A stretch of DNA of 49,368 nt from Halobacteriales archaeon QS_6_71_20 (GTDB lineage: Archaea; Halobacteriota; Halobacteria; Halobacteriales; Haloferacaceae). The translations under genes and the position numbers were made by a program. The stretch covers positions 1-49,368 of the forward strand of contig PXRU01000028.1 of the NCBI GenBank assembly GCA_003020945.1, in the 5' to 3' direction. Shown piece after piece: positions 6,181-14,908 of the stretch (the first letter of the stretch is position 1; every line of letters begins with the position of its first letter). Under the pieces are notes generated by a model. It had not been told where the DNA came from, did not search any database, and worked only from the letters and a program-made list of their open reading frames with translations.

Positions 6181-8937
6181 GGTCGGACTCTGGGAGGGTC
6201 CGCGTCTTAGGTGTCGTGGTTCGGGTCGACGGCCCGCTCGCGCGGCCCGGGCGACGATGCGGAGCCCGAACCCGGTGCCCGTCTCGCCCGTCGAGTAGCC
6301 CGCCTCGAACACCGTCTCGCGCTCGTCGGACGGGACGCCGGGGCCGTCGTCCGCGAGGAAGAACCCGTCCTCCTCCCCGAGCGTGTCGACGGTCACGGTC
6401 ACGTCGTCGCCGCCGTGCTCGACCGCGTTCCGGATCAGGTTCTCGAACAGCCGTTTGAGTCGCCCCTCGTCCGCCAGCACCCGACGCTCGACGTCGACGC
6501 GGAGCGTCGCGTCGGCGGTGTCGACGGTCCGCCAACAGTCCCGGAGCAGCGCCTCGACGTCGACCGGCTCCGGCTCGGCGTCCCCGTCCTCGTCGCGGGC
6601 CAGGGTGAGGAGATCCTCGATGAGCGCCCCCATCCGGTCGTGGGCGCGCTCGACGGCGTCGAAGTGCTCGCTGTCGCAGTCGGCCCGCGCGAGCGCCAGC
6701 CGGCCGGTGGCGACGTTCAGCGGGTTGCGGAGGTCGTGGGAGACGACGCCGGCGAACTCCTCGAGGCGCTCGTTCTGTCGCCGCAGTTCGTTGCGACTGC
6801 GGCGCAGCGTCCGCTCGCCCTCCAACTCGTCCAGCGCGGTCTCGGCGGCCGTCGCCAGGATGCGCGCGAGGAACTCGTCGGTCGCGTCGAACGCGCCCGT
6901 TACGGTCTCGCCGACGGAGATCGTCCCGTGATCGCCCATCGGGAGCAGCATGAGGCTCCGCAGTCCGGTTCCGCCGTCGACGGACCCGGCCGCGGTCTCG
7001 ATGTCGTCGTACACGCGGGGCTCGCCCGCCTCGAAGCTGTCCCAGTTGAGGCTGTCGGCGTCCGGGCCGTACACCTCGCGTCCCGGAAGCAGCTCCGCGA
7101 CGGCGTCGGACTCGGCGACCGTGACGAGTCCGCCCCCGTCCGAGTCGTAAAAGCGGACGACGACGATCGAGAAGCCCAGGATCTCCCCGGCGGCCTCGAC
7201 GATCCGCTCGGCGACCGCCGCGTTCGACTCGGCCCGGACGAGGTCCCGCGTGGCGTCGTGGAGCCGTTCGAGGCTCCGCTCTCTGTCCCGCAGCGTCTCC
7301 TCGCGGACCACGCGGTCGAGGGCGGTCTCCAGGTAGTTCGCGAGGATCTCCACGAGGAGCACGTCGGTCTCGGTGAACGCGTCGGCCTCCGCGGAGGAGA
7401 CGACGAACAGCCCGTGTTCGCCGATCGGGTGAAACATCACGCTCTCGGCCGGGGTCGGCTCCGTCAGCCGGTCCGACGCGGAGAGCTCGCCGATGTGGGT
7501 CGGTTCCGACGCTCGGAACGCCTCCCACGCGAGATGCGCGCGCGTCCCCGGCGCCGCCGACCGCTCGAACGCCGGCGGGACGACGAACGCTTCCGCGGCG
7601 GTGTCGGCGATCTCGACGGGGTCGAGTCTCGTCCCCTCGTCGTTCAGGAGGTGGACGCCGCTCAGCCGGGCGTCGATGACCTCGTCTGCGGTGTCGACGG
7701 CGAGCTGTGCCGTCTCCTCGACCGTCTGCGTGTAGTTGAGCTCCCGGGTTCGCTCCCGGAGCTGCTTCAGCTTCCGCTCCCGGCGCTCCCGGTCGGAGAC
7801 GTCGCGGGCGCTCGCGACGAACCGCTTCTCGCCGGCGATGTCCAGTCGCCTGAGGTGGATGTCGACGGGGAACGTCGACCCGTCGCGGCGACGGTACTCG
7901 CCCTCGAACTTCCGGCGGTCGCCCGGCTCCAACCTCGCCCAGAACTCGCGTGCCTCCGACGGCTCGACCGTTCGGTCGACCTCCCACACGTTCAACGAGC
8001 CGATCGCCGCCCGGTCGTACCCCGTCTCCGCGCGGAACTGCGGGTTCGCGTCGACGATCCCTCCCTCGTCGTCGTGGACGACCACCATGTCCGGCGAGCC
8101 CTCGAACAGCGCCTCCAGCCGGGCGGTCGTCCGCTCCAGCCGGATCTCGCGCTCCCTCCGGTCCGTGACGTCTGTGATGAACCCCTCCAGCGCCTCCAGG
8201 CTCCCGTCGTCGGCGTGGACGCCACGCCCGCGCTCCCACACCCACTTCGTCGTCCCGTCGCGGGTCGCGATCCGGTACGTCACCTCGAAGCGCCCGTCCT
8301 CCGCCAGCCCCTCTTGGACGGCCTCCCACGCCGCCTCACGGTCGTCGGGGTGGATGACGTCCTCGCCCCACGTCACGTCGCCGCGCTCGAACGACTCCGC
8401 CGGGTACCCCGTCACCGCCTCGACCTCGCCGTCGACCGTCTCCATCGGCCAGGACGGCTCGTTGCGACACCGGTAGACGATCCCCGGAAGCGTGTCGACG
8501 AGCGTCTCCAGCCGTCGGGTCCGCTCCGACAGCATCCGCCTGGACCGGCGGGCGTCGACCGCGTTCACGATCCGGTTGGCGAGCAGCTCGTAGCGCTCGG
8601 TGCCGGTCCCCTTCCGGAGGTAGTCGGTGACGCCCGCGGAGATGGCGTCGCTGGCGACCTCCTCCGAGCCCTTCCCGGTGAACAGCACGAACGGGAGATC
8701 CGGGTACGACTCCCGGACCGCCCGGAGGAACTCGATCCCGTTTCGCCCCGGCATGTCGTGATCGGACACGACGCAGTCGACGGCTCGGTCGGCCAGGACC
8801 GCCAACCCCTCCTCGGCGTCGGTCGCGGTGTGGACCTCGATCCGGTCGTCCTTTCGCTGCAGGAACGTCGCGACCAGGTCGAGGAACCCCGGATCGTCGT
8901 CGACGTGGAGGACCCGGATCGTGTCACCATCTGACAT
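5593..8937 (-). CDS. Receiver-PAS-PAS-GAF-GAF histidine kinase, truncated in its ATPase domain and read through into a second protein
   Basis: This 1114-residue frame starts at MSDGDTIRVLHVDDD. Order: receiver domain (phosphoacceptor D59, FTGKGSEE, DYLRKG), two PAS domains (about 130-260 and 265-395), two GAF-like domains (about 410-700), then the dimerisation H-box VVSHDLRNPL with H734 and a HATPase domain with the N-box (ENLIRNAVEHG) and GTGFGLRIV. The kinase stops making sense about 8 residues after that G-box: the usual last 25-30 residues are missing, and a linker leads in frame into a 195-residue unrelated protein. The +1 frame ends in PNHDT and TAA at 6207-6209, which may be the original kinase end. 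Signal sensed is unknown. Confidence 0.8.
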   Translation of the reverse strand: MSDGDTIRVLHVDDDPGFLDLVATFLQRKDDRIEVHTATDAEEGLAVLADRAVDCVVSDHDMPGRNGIEFLRAVRESYPDLPFVLFTGKGSEEVASDAISAGVTDYLRKGTGTERYELLANRIVNAVDARRSRRMLSERTRRLETLVDTLPGIVYRCRNEPSWPMETVDGEVEAVTGYPAESFERGDVTWGEDVIHPDDREAAWEAVQEGLAEDGRFEVTYRIATRDGTTKWVWERGRGVHADDGSLEALEGFITDVTDRREREIRLERTTARLEALFEGSPDMVVVHDDEGGIVDANPQFRAETGYDRAAIGSLNVWEVDRTVEPSEAREFWARLEPGDRRKFEGEYRRRDGSTFPVDIHLRRLDIAGEKRFVASARDVSDRERRERKLKQLRERTRELNYTQTVEETAQLAVDTADEVIDARLSGVHLLNDEGTRLDPVEIADTAAEAFVVPPAFERSAAPGTRAHLAWEAFRASEPTHIGELSASDRLTEPTPAESVMFHPIGEHGLFVVSSAEADAFTETDVLLVEILANYLETALDRVVREETLRDRERSLERLHDATRDLVRAESNAAVAERIVEAAGEILGFSIVVVRFYDSDGGGLVTVAESDAVAELLPGREVYGPDADSLNWDSFEAGEPRVYDDIETAAGSVDGGTGLRSLMLLPMGDHGTISVGETVTGAFDATDEFLARILATAAETALDELEGERTLRRSRNELRRQNERLEEFAGVVSHDLRNPLNVATGRLALARADCDSEHFDAVERAHDRMGALIEDLLTLARDEDGDAEPEPVDVEALLRDCWRTVDTADATLRVDVERRVLADEGRLKRLFENLIRNAVEHGGDDVTVTVDTLGEEDGFFLADDGPGVPSDERETVFEAGYSTGETGTGFGLRIVARAARAGRRPEPRHLRRGPSQSPTVPRFAYPCPGCRTTNSLHDADCEFEGTAWHRIEKAYTDVLAVLVDGSVTESALRHAVDGEWSGLHRAALALLKREGRVAERDAGLELLTAERYREEVSEPTREPMATIYREGSYPGCHDNSVFALVAWYEMVGLSWEETRANVVDWLHRSGTWERGGFEEATPEQLVDKKRHVYEAGYGWKEKAQAAKRVIERHG

Positions 8938-9031
8938 GATTTCCCGTGTGGTACCCGACCGTTTCCCCCCTACCACTTAAACGGTTGGCGTCGGACCCGG
9001 GAGCCGTGTGGCCGTCCCGCGGGCGCCGAGG

Positions 9032-9037
9032 TTTATA
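9032..9037 (+). promoter_or_regulatory. TATA box of the universal stress protein gene
   Basis: TTTATA lies 26-31 bases before the ATG at 9063, the expected position for a haloarchaeal promoter with a very short or no leader. It sits in the 125-base divergent region shared with the large histidine kinase gene. Confidence 0.65.
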
Positions 9038-9062
9038 CTTGCGCCCGGCGAACGCCGTGACG

Positions 9063-9521
9063 ATGTCCGACATCGACACGATCGTCGTCGCGACCGACGG
9101 CTCCGACAGCGTGGGCCGGGCGGTCGACGCGGCGCTGGACCTGGCGACGCGGTTCGACGCCGCGGTTCACGCGCTGTACGTCGTCGACAGCGGCGAGGTC
9201 GACTCCTCCCCGGAGGCGGTGCGCGACCAGATGCGCCACGCGCTCCAGGAGCACGGGGGCGAGGCGATCGTCGAGGTGCAGCGGCGCGCGGACCGCGACG
9301 TGACCGCCGTCGTCCGCGAGGGGCGTCCGGCCAACGAGATCGCCGACTACGCCCGCGAGATCGACGCCGACCTCGTCGCCGCGGGCACCCGCGGCCGCCA
9401 CGGCGAGAACCGCTTCCTCATCGGCTCCGTCGCCGAGCGCGTCGTCCGCATCTGCCCGGTTCCGGTGCTCACGGTCCGTCAGTTGGAGGGGGACGACGCC
9501 GGCGTCGACGCGCCGGCCTGA
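9063..9521 (+). CDS. Universal stress protein UspA family
   Basis: This 152-residue cytoplasmic protein of the single-domain Usp family probably binds ATP. It begins with the family pattern TIVVATDGSDSVGRAVD. The C-terminal nucleotide-binding motif is visible as GTRGRHGENRFLIGSVAERV (the G-x2-G-x9-G-S form), followed by the closing strand CPVPVLTVR. The length is normal. It is divergent from the receiver/PAS/GAF kinase gene. Function is stress-related by family only. Confidence 0.93.
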   Translation: MSDIDTIVVATDGSDSVGRAVDAALDLATRFDAAVHALYVVDSGEVDSSPEAVRDQMRHALQEHGGEAIVEVQRRADRDVTAVVREGRPANEIADYAREIDADLVAAGTRGRHGENRFLIGSVAERVVRICPVPVLTVRQLEGDDAGVDAPA

Positions 9522-9709
9522 CGGGGGCGACGGAACGACAGCGACCGCGCCCGCGACACCCCCGGCACCGCCGGCCCGACGCCCCCGACGTCGCCGAGAG
9601 GACCGACGGCGTTCCCGGCGTCGACGCGTCGTCGGCGACAGAGCCGGTCGATCCCGGCCGCTGCGCCCACACCACCGCCGTTTTTCACCGTCGGTCGCCA
9701 CCCGGCGGT

Positions 9710-11068
9710 ATGGACGACGAACTCATCGAGACGGACGCCCTTCCGCTGGACCGCAGGTCGCGGCTCCCGGGGACGGGGTTCTTCTACCCGGACTCGCTGG
9801 ACGAGGACCGCGCCGAGGAGCGCGCACGGGAGGCCGTCGAAGGGGCGGAGGCGGTCGTCGTCACCGACTCCGACGCCGACGGTCTCGGCTGCGTCGCGCT
9901 GATCCGCGAGGCGTACGACGCCGCCCTCGACGCGGCCCCGTTCGAGCGGCGACGCCGGGCGAGGCTCGACGGCACCGACGAGGAGAGCGAGGCGCGGAGC
10001 GCCTCGGAGAGTCGGACGGAGTCCGACGAACCGGTCGGCGACGAGGACGGGGCGGACGACGGTCGCCGGGAGTCGACGGTCGCGCTGCTCCCCTCGGGAC
10101 CCCACTCCTTCGAGGAGGACCTCGGCCACGTCGCCGACTATCTCGACGAGGGGACGGACGTGTTCGTCTGCGACATCTGCCCGGACGCCTTCGAGTACAT
10201 CGAGGCCGACCTGACCGCGGTCGTCGAGCGGGCCGGCGCAGTCCGGTGGTTCGACCACCACCAGTGGGACGAGGCGCTGGCGGCCTCGGTTCGCGACCTG
10301 GGGGTCGACCTGGTCGTCGGCGAGAGCGACGAGGAGTGTTCGACCGACGTGACGCTGCGCTCGCTCGATCACGACTTCGACGACCGCTTCGCCGAGCTGG
10401 CGGCGGTCACCCGCGACCACGACCTCTGGCTGAAGGAGGACCCCCGCTCGGACGACCTCGCGGACTTCGCCTACTGGACCGGCGCCGAGGAGTACGCCGC
10501 GGTCGTCGGCGCCTACGGCGTCGACCTGCCGGCGGTGGCCCGCGAGTACGTCGAGCAGCGCCGCGTGGAGAAGCGGCAACTGATCGAGCGGGCCGTCGAC
10601 CGCGCGGTCACCCACGAGGTCGGCGACTGGACGGTCGGCGTCACGTACGGCCGCTGCTCGCAGAACGAGGTGGCCGAAACGCTGCGCGAGGCGGGCGCCG
10701 ACGCCGCGGTGATCGTCAAGCCGTCCGGCTCGGCGTCGATCCGCGGCTCGGAGGGGTTCGAGCGCGCCCACGAGGTCGCGGGCCGGGTCGGCGGCGGCGG
10801 CCACCCGAAGGCGGCCGGCTGCAAGCCGGACGTCTACGACGACATGCTCGACTACGCTCACCACTGGAGCACGGAGGGGGCGACGACGAAGCGGGTCATC
10901 CTCCGGGCGTTCGAGGCGGTCGCCGCGGAGGTCGAATCGGGGCGGACCGACGGGGGGACCGAGGCGGAGCCGAGCGATGGGGAGACCGGGACGGAACCGA
11001 GCGACGGGGAGACCGGGACGGAGTCGAGCAATGCGAAAGCCGGGACGGAGTCGGGCGAAGGGAAGTAA
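9710..11068 (+). CDS. DHH/DHHA1 family phosphoesterase (RecJ-like)
   Basis: This 452-residue protein has the DHH phosphoesterase motifs in order: VTDSDADGLG at residues 51-60, DICPD near 155, DHH at 182-184 and RDHDLW further on. The DHHA1 substrate motif GGGGHPKAAGC comes near residue 365. Such proteins hydrolyse phosphodiester bonds in ssDNA, short oligonucleotides or cyclic dinucleotides; RecJ-like nuclease activity is the usual inference in haloarchaea. Two low-complexity acidic inserts stand out, at residues 85-120 and a tail of three 9-residue repeats after residue 419. Neither touches the active site. The start ATG at 9710 has a T-rich box about 28 bases upstream. Confidence 0.85.
   Translation: MDDELIETDALPLDRRSRLPGTGFFYPDSLDEDRAEERAREAVEGAEAVVVTDSDADGLGCVALIREAYDAALDAAPFERRRRARLDGTDEESEARSASESRTESDEPVGDEDGADDGRRESTVALLPSGPHSFEEDLGHVADYLDEGTDVFVCDICPDAFEYIEADLTAVVERAGAVRWFDHHQWDEALAASVRDLGVDLVVGESDEECSTDVTLRSLDHDFDDRFAELAAVTRDHDLWLKEDPRSDDLADFAYWTGAEEYAAVVGAYGVDLPAVAREYVEQRRVEKRQLIERAVDRAVTHEVGDWTVGVTYGRCSQNEVAETLREAGADAAVIVKPSGSASIRGSEGFERAHEVAGRVGGGGHPKAAGCKPDVYDDMLDYAHHWSTEGATTKRVILRAFEAVAAEVESGRTDGGTEAEPSDGETGTEPSDGETGTESSNAKAGTESGEGK
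9989..10005. repeat. Perfect inverted repeat inside the DHH gene's acidic insert
   Basis: Seven-base arms (GAGGCGC and GCGCCTC) are separated by GGA. The repeat lies within the low-complexity segment between catalytic motifs I and II. Similar GC-rich palindromic words occur in other coding insertions of this window. Confidence 0.5.
10967..11047 (+). repeat. 27-bp tandem repeat, three copies, encoding the acidic tail of the DHH protein
   Basis: Three in-frame units start at 10967, 10994 and 11021 and encode EPSDGETGT, EPSDGETGT and ESSNAKAGT. The third copy is diverged. The period is a multiple of three, so copy-number change would leave the reading frame and the catalytic domains intact. Confidence 0.8.
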
Positions 11069-11188
11069 CCGACCACCACACCGATACGGCTCGCGGTTCC
11101 AGCGGTTCTCCGATCGGTCCGTACGGGTTTGTATCGGGGGAGCGTCCGATCGGTCGCATATGATCCGAACAGCGTGCGGTGGGTCGCG

Positions 11189-12190
11189 ATGAGGGCGGCA
11201 CGGGTTCCCGAGGCGGGTGCCGACTTCGAGGTCGTCGACATCGAGACGCCGGAGCCGGCGCCCGGCGAGGTGCGGATCGCCGTCGACGCCTGCGGCATCT
11301 GTCACAGCGACGCCTTCGTCAAGGAGGGCGCGTATCCGATCGACTACCCGCGGGTGCCGGGCCACGAGGTCGCCGGCCGCGTCGACGCCGTCGGCGACGA
11401 CGTGACCGCCCACGGCGAGGGCGACCGCGTCGGCGTCGGCTGGCACGGCGGCCACTGCTTCGAGTGTGAGGCGTGCCGCCGCGGCGACTTCCAGCAGTGC
11501 GAGAACGCCCAGATCACGGGTATCGGGTACGACGGGGGCTACGCCGAGTACATGACCGCGCCGGCGGAGGCGCTCGCGTCGATCCCCGACGACCTCGCCG
11601 CGGCCGACGCCGCGCCGCTGCTGTGTGCGGGGGTCACGACGTTCAACGCCCTCCGCAACACCGACGCGCGCCCCGGCGACCTGGTCGCCGTGCAGGGCGT
11701 CGGCGGGCTCGGCCACCTCGGTATCCAGTACGCACACGCGGCCGGCTTCGAGACGGTCGCGCTCTCCCGATCGCCCGACAAGGCGGAGCTCGCGCTGGAT
11801 CTCGGCGCGGACCGCTTCGTGAACGCCGCGGAGGAGGACCCCGCCGAGGCGCTGCGGGAACTGGGCGGCGCCGACGTGGTGCTCGCGACCGCGCCGTCGG
11901 CGCCCGCCGTCGAGTCGGTGATCGACGGGCTCGGCACCGACGGCCGGGTCGTCGTCGCGGGCGTCCCCAACGAGGAGGTCGGCGCCGACGCCCAGTCGCT
12001 CGTCGGGTCGCGCTCGGGCGTCGTCGGGTGGGCCTCCGGGGACGCCCGCGACTCGCAGGACACCCTGGAGTTCAGCGACCTCCGCGACATCACTCCGGAG
12101 ATCGAGACGTACGACCTCGACGAGGTGAGCGAAGCGTACGACCGCATGATCGACAACGAGGCGCGGTTCCGCGTCGTCCTCGAACCGTAA
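11189..12190 (+). CDS. Zinc-dependent alcohol dehydrogenase (MDR superfamily)
   Basis: This 333-residue NAD(P)-dependent oxidoreductase carries catalytic zinc ligands in CGICHSD (C38), GHEV and the later conserved region. Structural-zinc cysteines are in the segment HCFECEACRRGDFQQC. The Rossmann motif is VQGVGGLGHLGIQYA. It resembles the propanol-preferring alcohol dehydrogenase subgroup with the conserved GIGYDGGYAEYM stretch. The ATG at 11189 was chosen over an upstream ATG at 11129 because the family starts MRAARV and a TATA-like sequence (GCATATGA) lies about 25-30 bases upstream. Substrate is unknown. It stands alone between the DHH gene and a convergent small gene. Confidence 0.92.
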   Translation: MRAARVPEAGADFEVVDIETPEPAPGEVRIAVDACGICHSDAFVKEGAYPIDYPRVPGHEVAGRVDAVGDDVTAHGEGDRVGVGWHGGHCFECEACRRGDFQQCENAQITGIGYDGGYAEYMTAPAEALASIPDDLAAADAAPLLCAGVTTFNALRNTDARPGDLVAVQGVGGLGHLGIQYAHAAGFETVALSRSPDKAELALDLGADRFVNAAEEDPAEALRELGGADVVLATAPSAPAVESVIDGLGTDGRVVVAGVPNEEVGADAQSLVGSRSGVVGWASGDARDSQDTLEFSDLRDITPEIETYDLDEVSEAYDRMIDNEARFRVVLEP

Positions 12191-12367
12191 CGGCGCCGAC
12201 GGCTCGGCCGGAGTCCGCGTGCGCGTGTGATCGCCCCGATGAGAGGACGGCACGGTCGGGCGGCACCTTCCGCCCGGGCGGGTCACCCCGTTTTGGTCCG
12301 CCGACCGGCCTCCCCCCCGTCGCTGTACACCCCCGAGCGACGGCGCTCCGCGGGGACCGTCCCGCGA

Positions 12368-12868
12368 CTACCCCTCGACGGCCGGCTCCTCGCTGTACTC
12401 GCCCATCACCCACTTGTGGGAGTAGTCGGTCCCACAGCGACAGTGGGCGTACGCGTGCATCACGTCGCCCTCGGCGTACAGGCCGCCGACGCCCTCGTTG
12501 CGCTCCTCGCCGAACGCGAACACGAACTCGGCGCGGTGGTCGGCCTCGGGCTTCGCCACGGCGTCGGGGCACTCGCCGCCGCTCAGGTCCGGGTAGACGA
12601 CGCCGTCGCGGTCCATCGCGCCCTTCGCGAACTGCATCGGGTCCATGCCGGTGCCGGCGGCGAACGCCCGGCGCCCGTCGTCGCCGGGGACGACGAGCAC
12701 GACCCCCTCGTCGACGGCCTCGCCCATATTGGCGATCTTCCCCCGCTCGTCGAGGTGGTCGTGCGTGAGATAGATCGCCACGTCGTCGAGGCGCTCGCCC
12801 GCGAGGAACGCCGCGAGCTTCCCGTCGTCGCTGCCCGCGCCGGCTCCGGGGTCGGCGTCGTCGGTCAT
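12368..12868 (-). CDS. Conserved haloarchaeal protein, DUF5807-like
   Basis: This 166-residue acidic protein has no signal peptide or membrane segment. The pattern LAAFLAGERLDDVAIYLT, the central VVLVVPGDDGRRAFAAGTGMDPMQFAKGAM and the C-terminal AHCRCGTDYSHKWVMGEY match what I recall as the haloarchaeal family DUF5807. The cysteines in HCRCG could bind a metal. No function is known. It converges with the alcohol dehydrogenase gene and is divergent from the next histidine kinase gene, sharing a 123-base upstream region. Confidence 0.75.
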   Translation of the reverse strand: MTDDADPGAGAGSDDGKLAAFLAGERLDDVAIYLTHDHLDERGKIANMGEAVDEGVVLVVPGDDGRRAFAAGTGMDPMQFAKGAMDRDGVVYPDLSGGECPDAVAKPEADHRAEFVFAFGEERNEGVGGLYAEGDVMHAYAHCRCGTDYSHKWVMGEYSEEPAVEG

Positions 12869-12991
12869 GGCCGGCGTTCGGCGTCGCGGCGGTAAAAGGT
12901 CGTTCGTCGCGGTTCGCCGGGGACGCCGCGACTCTCGGGGACCGATTTCCGGGACGATTCGATTAAGTGATGCCCCGCCGTCCGTCGACCA

Positions 12992-14416
12992 ATGCACGGA
13001 CCCGACGACGCCGTCTCCGTCCTCCACGTCGACGACGACCCCGACCTGTCGGCGCTTCTCACGGCCGGACTCGAACGGGCGTCCGACCGGCTGACGGTTT
13101 CGGCCGAGCGGTCGGTGGACGCGGGGCTCGCCCGCCTCCGCGAGGACGACGTCGACTGCGTCGTCAGCGACTACCGGATGCCCGACCGCGACGGCATCGA
13201 CTTCCTCCGGGCGGTTCGCGAGCGGGAGCCGTCGCTGCCGTTCATCGTCTTTGCCGAGACCGGCAGCGAGGCGGTCGCCAGCGAGGCGATCTCCGCCGGC
13301 GTAACCGACTACGTGATCCGCGAGACCACCGACTCCCGGTACGAGCTGCTGGCGCGGAAGGTCGAGTCCGCCGTCGACAGTCGCCGCGCGCGAGAGAGCG
13401 CCGACCGGACGAACCGGCGTCTCCGGGAGCTGTCGGGCGTCGCCGACGACGTGTTGTGGATGTTCTCCGCGGACTGGAGCGAGCTGCTGTTCATCAACGA
13501 CGCCTACGAGCGACTGTTCGGCCAGTCGACGGAGGCGCTGGCGGCGGAGCCGACGTCGTTCCTCGACCGCATCCACCCCGACGACGTCGACCGGGTCCGG
13601 GCCGCGATGGAGCGCGCGAGCGCCGGCGACTCCCAGAGCGTCGAGTACCGGGTCCGACAGTCGGCGTCGGTGGAGGTGTGGGTGGAGTCGCAGTGCGAAC
13701 CGGTCGTCGACGACGACGGGACGGTCCGGCGGATGACGGGCTTCTCACGCGACATCACCGACCGAAAGGTGCGCGAGCGGGAGCTGGCGAACGCGAACGA
13801 GCAGCTCGACGAGTTCGCCGCGACCGCCGCCCACGACCTGCGCAACCCGGTCAACATCGCCGACGGTCACGTCGCGCTGGCGAGCGAGGACTGCGACAGC
13901 GAACACCTGGACGTGGCCGCGCGCGCGCTGGGTCGGATGGACGAACTGTTGACCGACCTGCTCACGCTCGCGCGGACCGGCGAGCGGATCGGCGACACAC
14001 AGCGGGTCGACCTCGCGGAGGTCGTCGCCGCCGCCGAACACAGCGTCGCGATGGGCGACGCGACGCTCGCCGTCGAAGCGGTCGGGACCGTCGAGTGCGA
14101 CGCCACGCGGCTGAAGGAGGCGCTGGAGAACCTGTTCCGCAACGCGATCGAACACAACGACGCGGCCGTGACGGTCACCGTCGGGACCCTCCCGGACCGC
14201 GACGGCTTCTACGTCGAGGACGACGGCCGGGGGATCCCCCACGACGAGCCGGGGCGGGTGTTCGAGGACGGCTACACGACCGTCAGAAAGGGAACCGGGT
14301 TCGGCCTCTCCATCGTCGAGCGGATCGTCGAGGCGCACGGCTGGACCATCGCCGCGCGCAACGGCGTCGACGGGGGCGCCCGGTTCGAGATCGCGGGCGT
14401 CTCCTCGGCGGAGTGA
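12992..14416 (+). CDS. Receiver-PAS histidine kinase with degenerate receiver domain
   Basis: This 474-residue soluble signal-transduction protein has a receiver domain (about 1-125), a PAS domain (about 145-260), a dimerisation/phosphoacceptor helix FAATAAHDLRNPVNIA with H281 and a complete HATPase domain (N-box ENLFRNAIEHN, GKGTGFGLSIVERIVEAHGW). The receiver keeps the acidic pocket and D60 but has Ala where the conserved Thr is expected (VFAETG) and Arg where the conserved Lys is expected (DYVIRE). Phosphorylation switching may therefore be altered. A GATTAAG box lies about 30 bases before the ATG. No membrane segment is present, so the input signal is probably cytoplasmic. Confidence 0.9.
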   Translation: MHGPDDAVSVLHVDDDPDLSALLTAGLERASDRLTVSAERSVDAGLARLREDDVDCVVSDYRMPDRDGIDFLRAVREREPSLPFIVFAETGSEAVASEAISAGVTDYVIRETTDSRYELLARKVESAVDSRRARESADRTNRRLRELSGVADDVLWMFSADWSELLFINDAYERLFGQSTEALAAEPTSFLDRIHPDDVDRVRAAMERASAGDSQSVEYRVRQSASVEVWVESQCEPVVDDDGTVRRMTGFSRDITDRKVRERELANANEQLDEFAATAAHDLRNPVNIADGHVALASEDCDSEHLDVAARALGRMDELLTDLLTLARTGERIGDTQRVDLAEVVAAAEHSVAMGDATLAVEAVGTVECDATRLKEALENLFRNAIEHNDAAVTVTVGTLPDRDGFYVEDDGRGIPHDEPGRVFEDGYTTVRKGTGFGLSIVERIVEAHGWTIAARNGVDGGARFEIAGVSSAE

Positions 14417-14444
14417 CGCCGGGCGGGACCCCGTCGGGCCGCGC

Positions 14445-14891
14445 TCACTCCTCGTACAGCGAGTCGGCGATGTCCCGCAGGCCCGTGTCGGGCCGCTTTC
14501 GGACGGTGTAGACGGTCCGGTCGCCGGGGACGCGCAGTCCGTAGCGGTAGCCGGGGTCGACCTCGTCGAGTTCGACCGCGTCCCCCGGCTCCCGGTCGTG
14601 CTCGCGGGCCCACTCGACGAGTCGGTTCGCGGCGTCGCCCCCCGCGCCCGCGGCGGCCTCGCGCAGTCGCCTCCGGTCGTCGTAGGCGCCCCGGATGAGC
14701 AGCCCGTTCGCGTCGCTCGTCACCTCCGCGTGGCGGTCCTTGCCGTCGAGGACGAGCCGGATCTCCTCGCCCGCGGACAGCGCGGCTCCGTCGGGGACCC
14801 GCAGACAGGGGAGTCTGGTGCCGCCGGAGCGCGCGAGCCGCGTCCCGAGGGAGGTCACGTCGGCCGCGTCGCTGGCGAGTCTATCGGCCAT
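14445..14891 (-). CDS. Conserved haloarchaeal protein (DUF7112-like)
   Basis: This 148-residue soluble protein has the pattern MADRLASD, then TLARSGGTRLPCLRVPDG in outline, LVLDGKDRHAEV, LIRGAYDDRR, NRLVEWAREH and a C-terminal GLRVPGDRTVYTV. I recall this as a family restricted to haloarchaea (DUF7112), of unknown function. Its predicted beta-rich middle and lack of catalytic motifs give no clue to activity. It lies 17 bases downstream of rps6e on the same strand and is likely co-transcribed with it. Confidence 0.72.
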   Translation of the reverse strand: MADRLASDAADVTSLGTRLARSGGTRLPCLRVPDGAALSAGEEIRLVLDGKDRHAEVTSDANGLLIRGAYDDRRRLREAAAGAGGDAANRLVEWAREHDREPGDAVELDEVDPGYRYGLRVPGDRTVYTVRKRPDTGLRDIADSLYEE

Positions 14892-14908
14892 ATGCGAGCG
14901 GGGTCGCG

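Noticed and set aside
6211-8934. Very long plus-strand reading frame opposite the histidine kinase
   Set aside because: It is an antisense shadow typical of GC-rich coding DNA. The minus strand carries complete receiver, PAS, GAF and kinase motifs, while the plus-strand translation is Arg/Val/Leu-rich without any family pattern.
9479-12286. Long minus-strand frame spanning the UspA end, DHH and alcohol dehydrogenase genes
   Set aside because: All three plus-strand genes show catalytic motifs in order. The minus frame has none and crosses gene boundaries.
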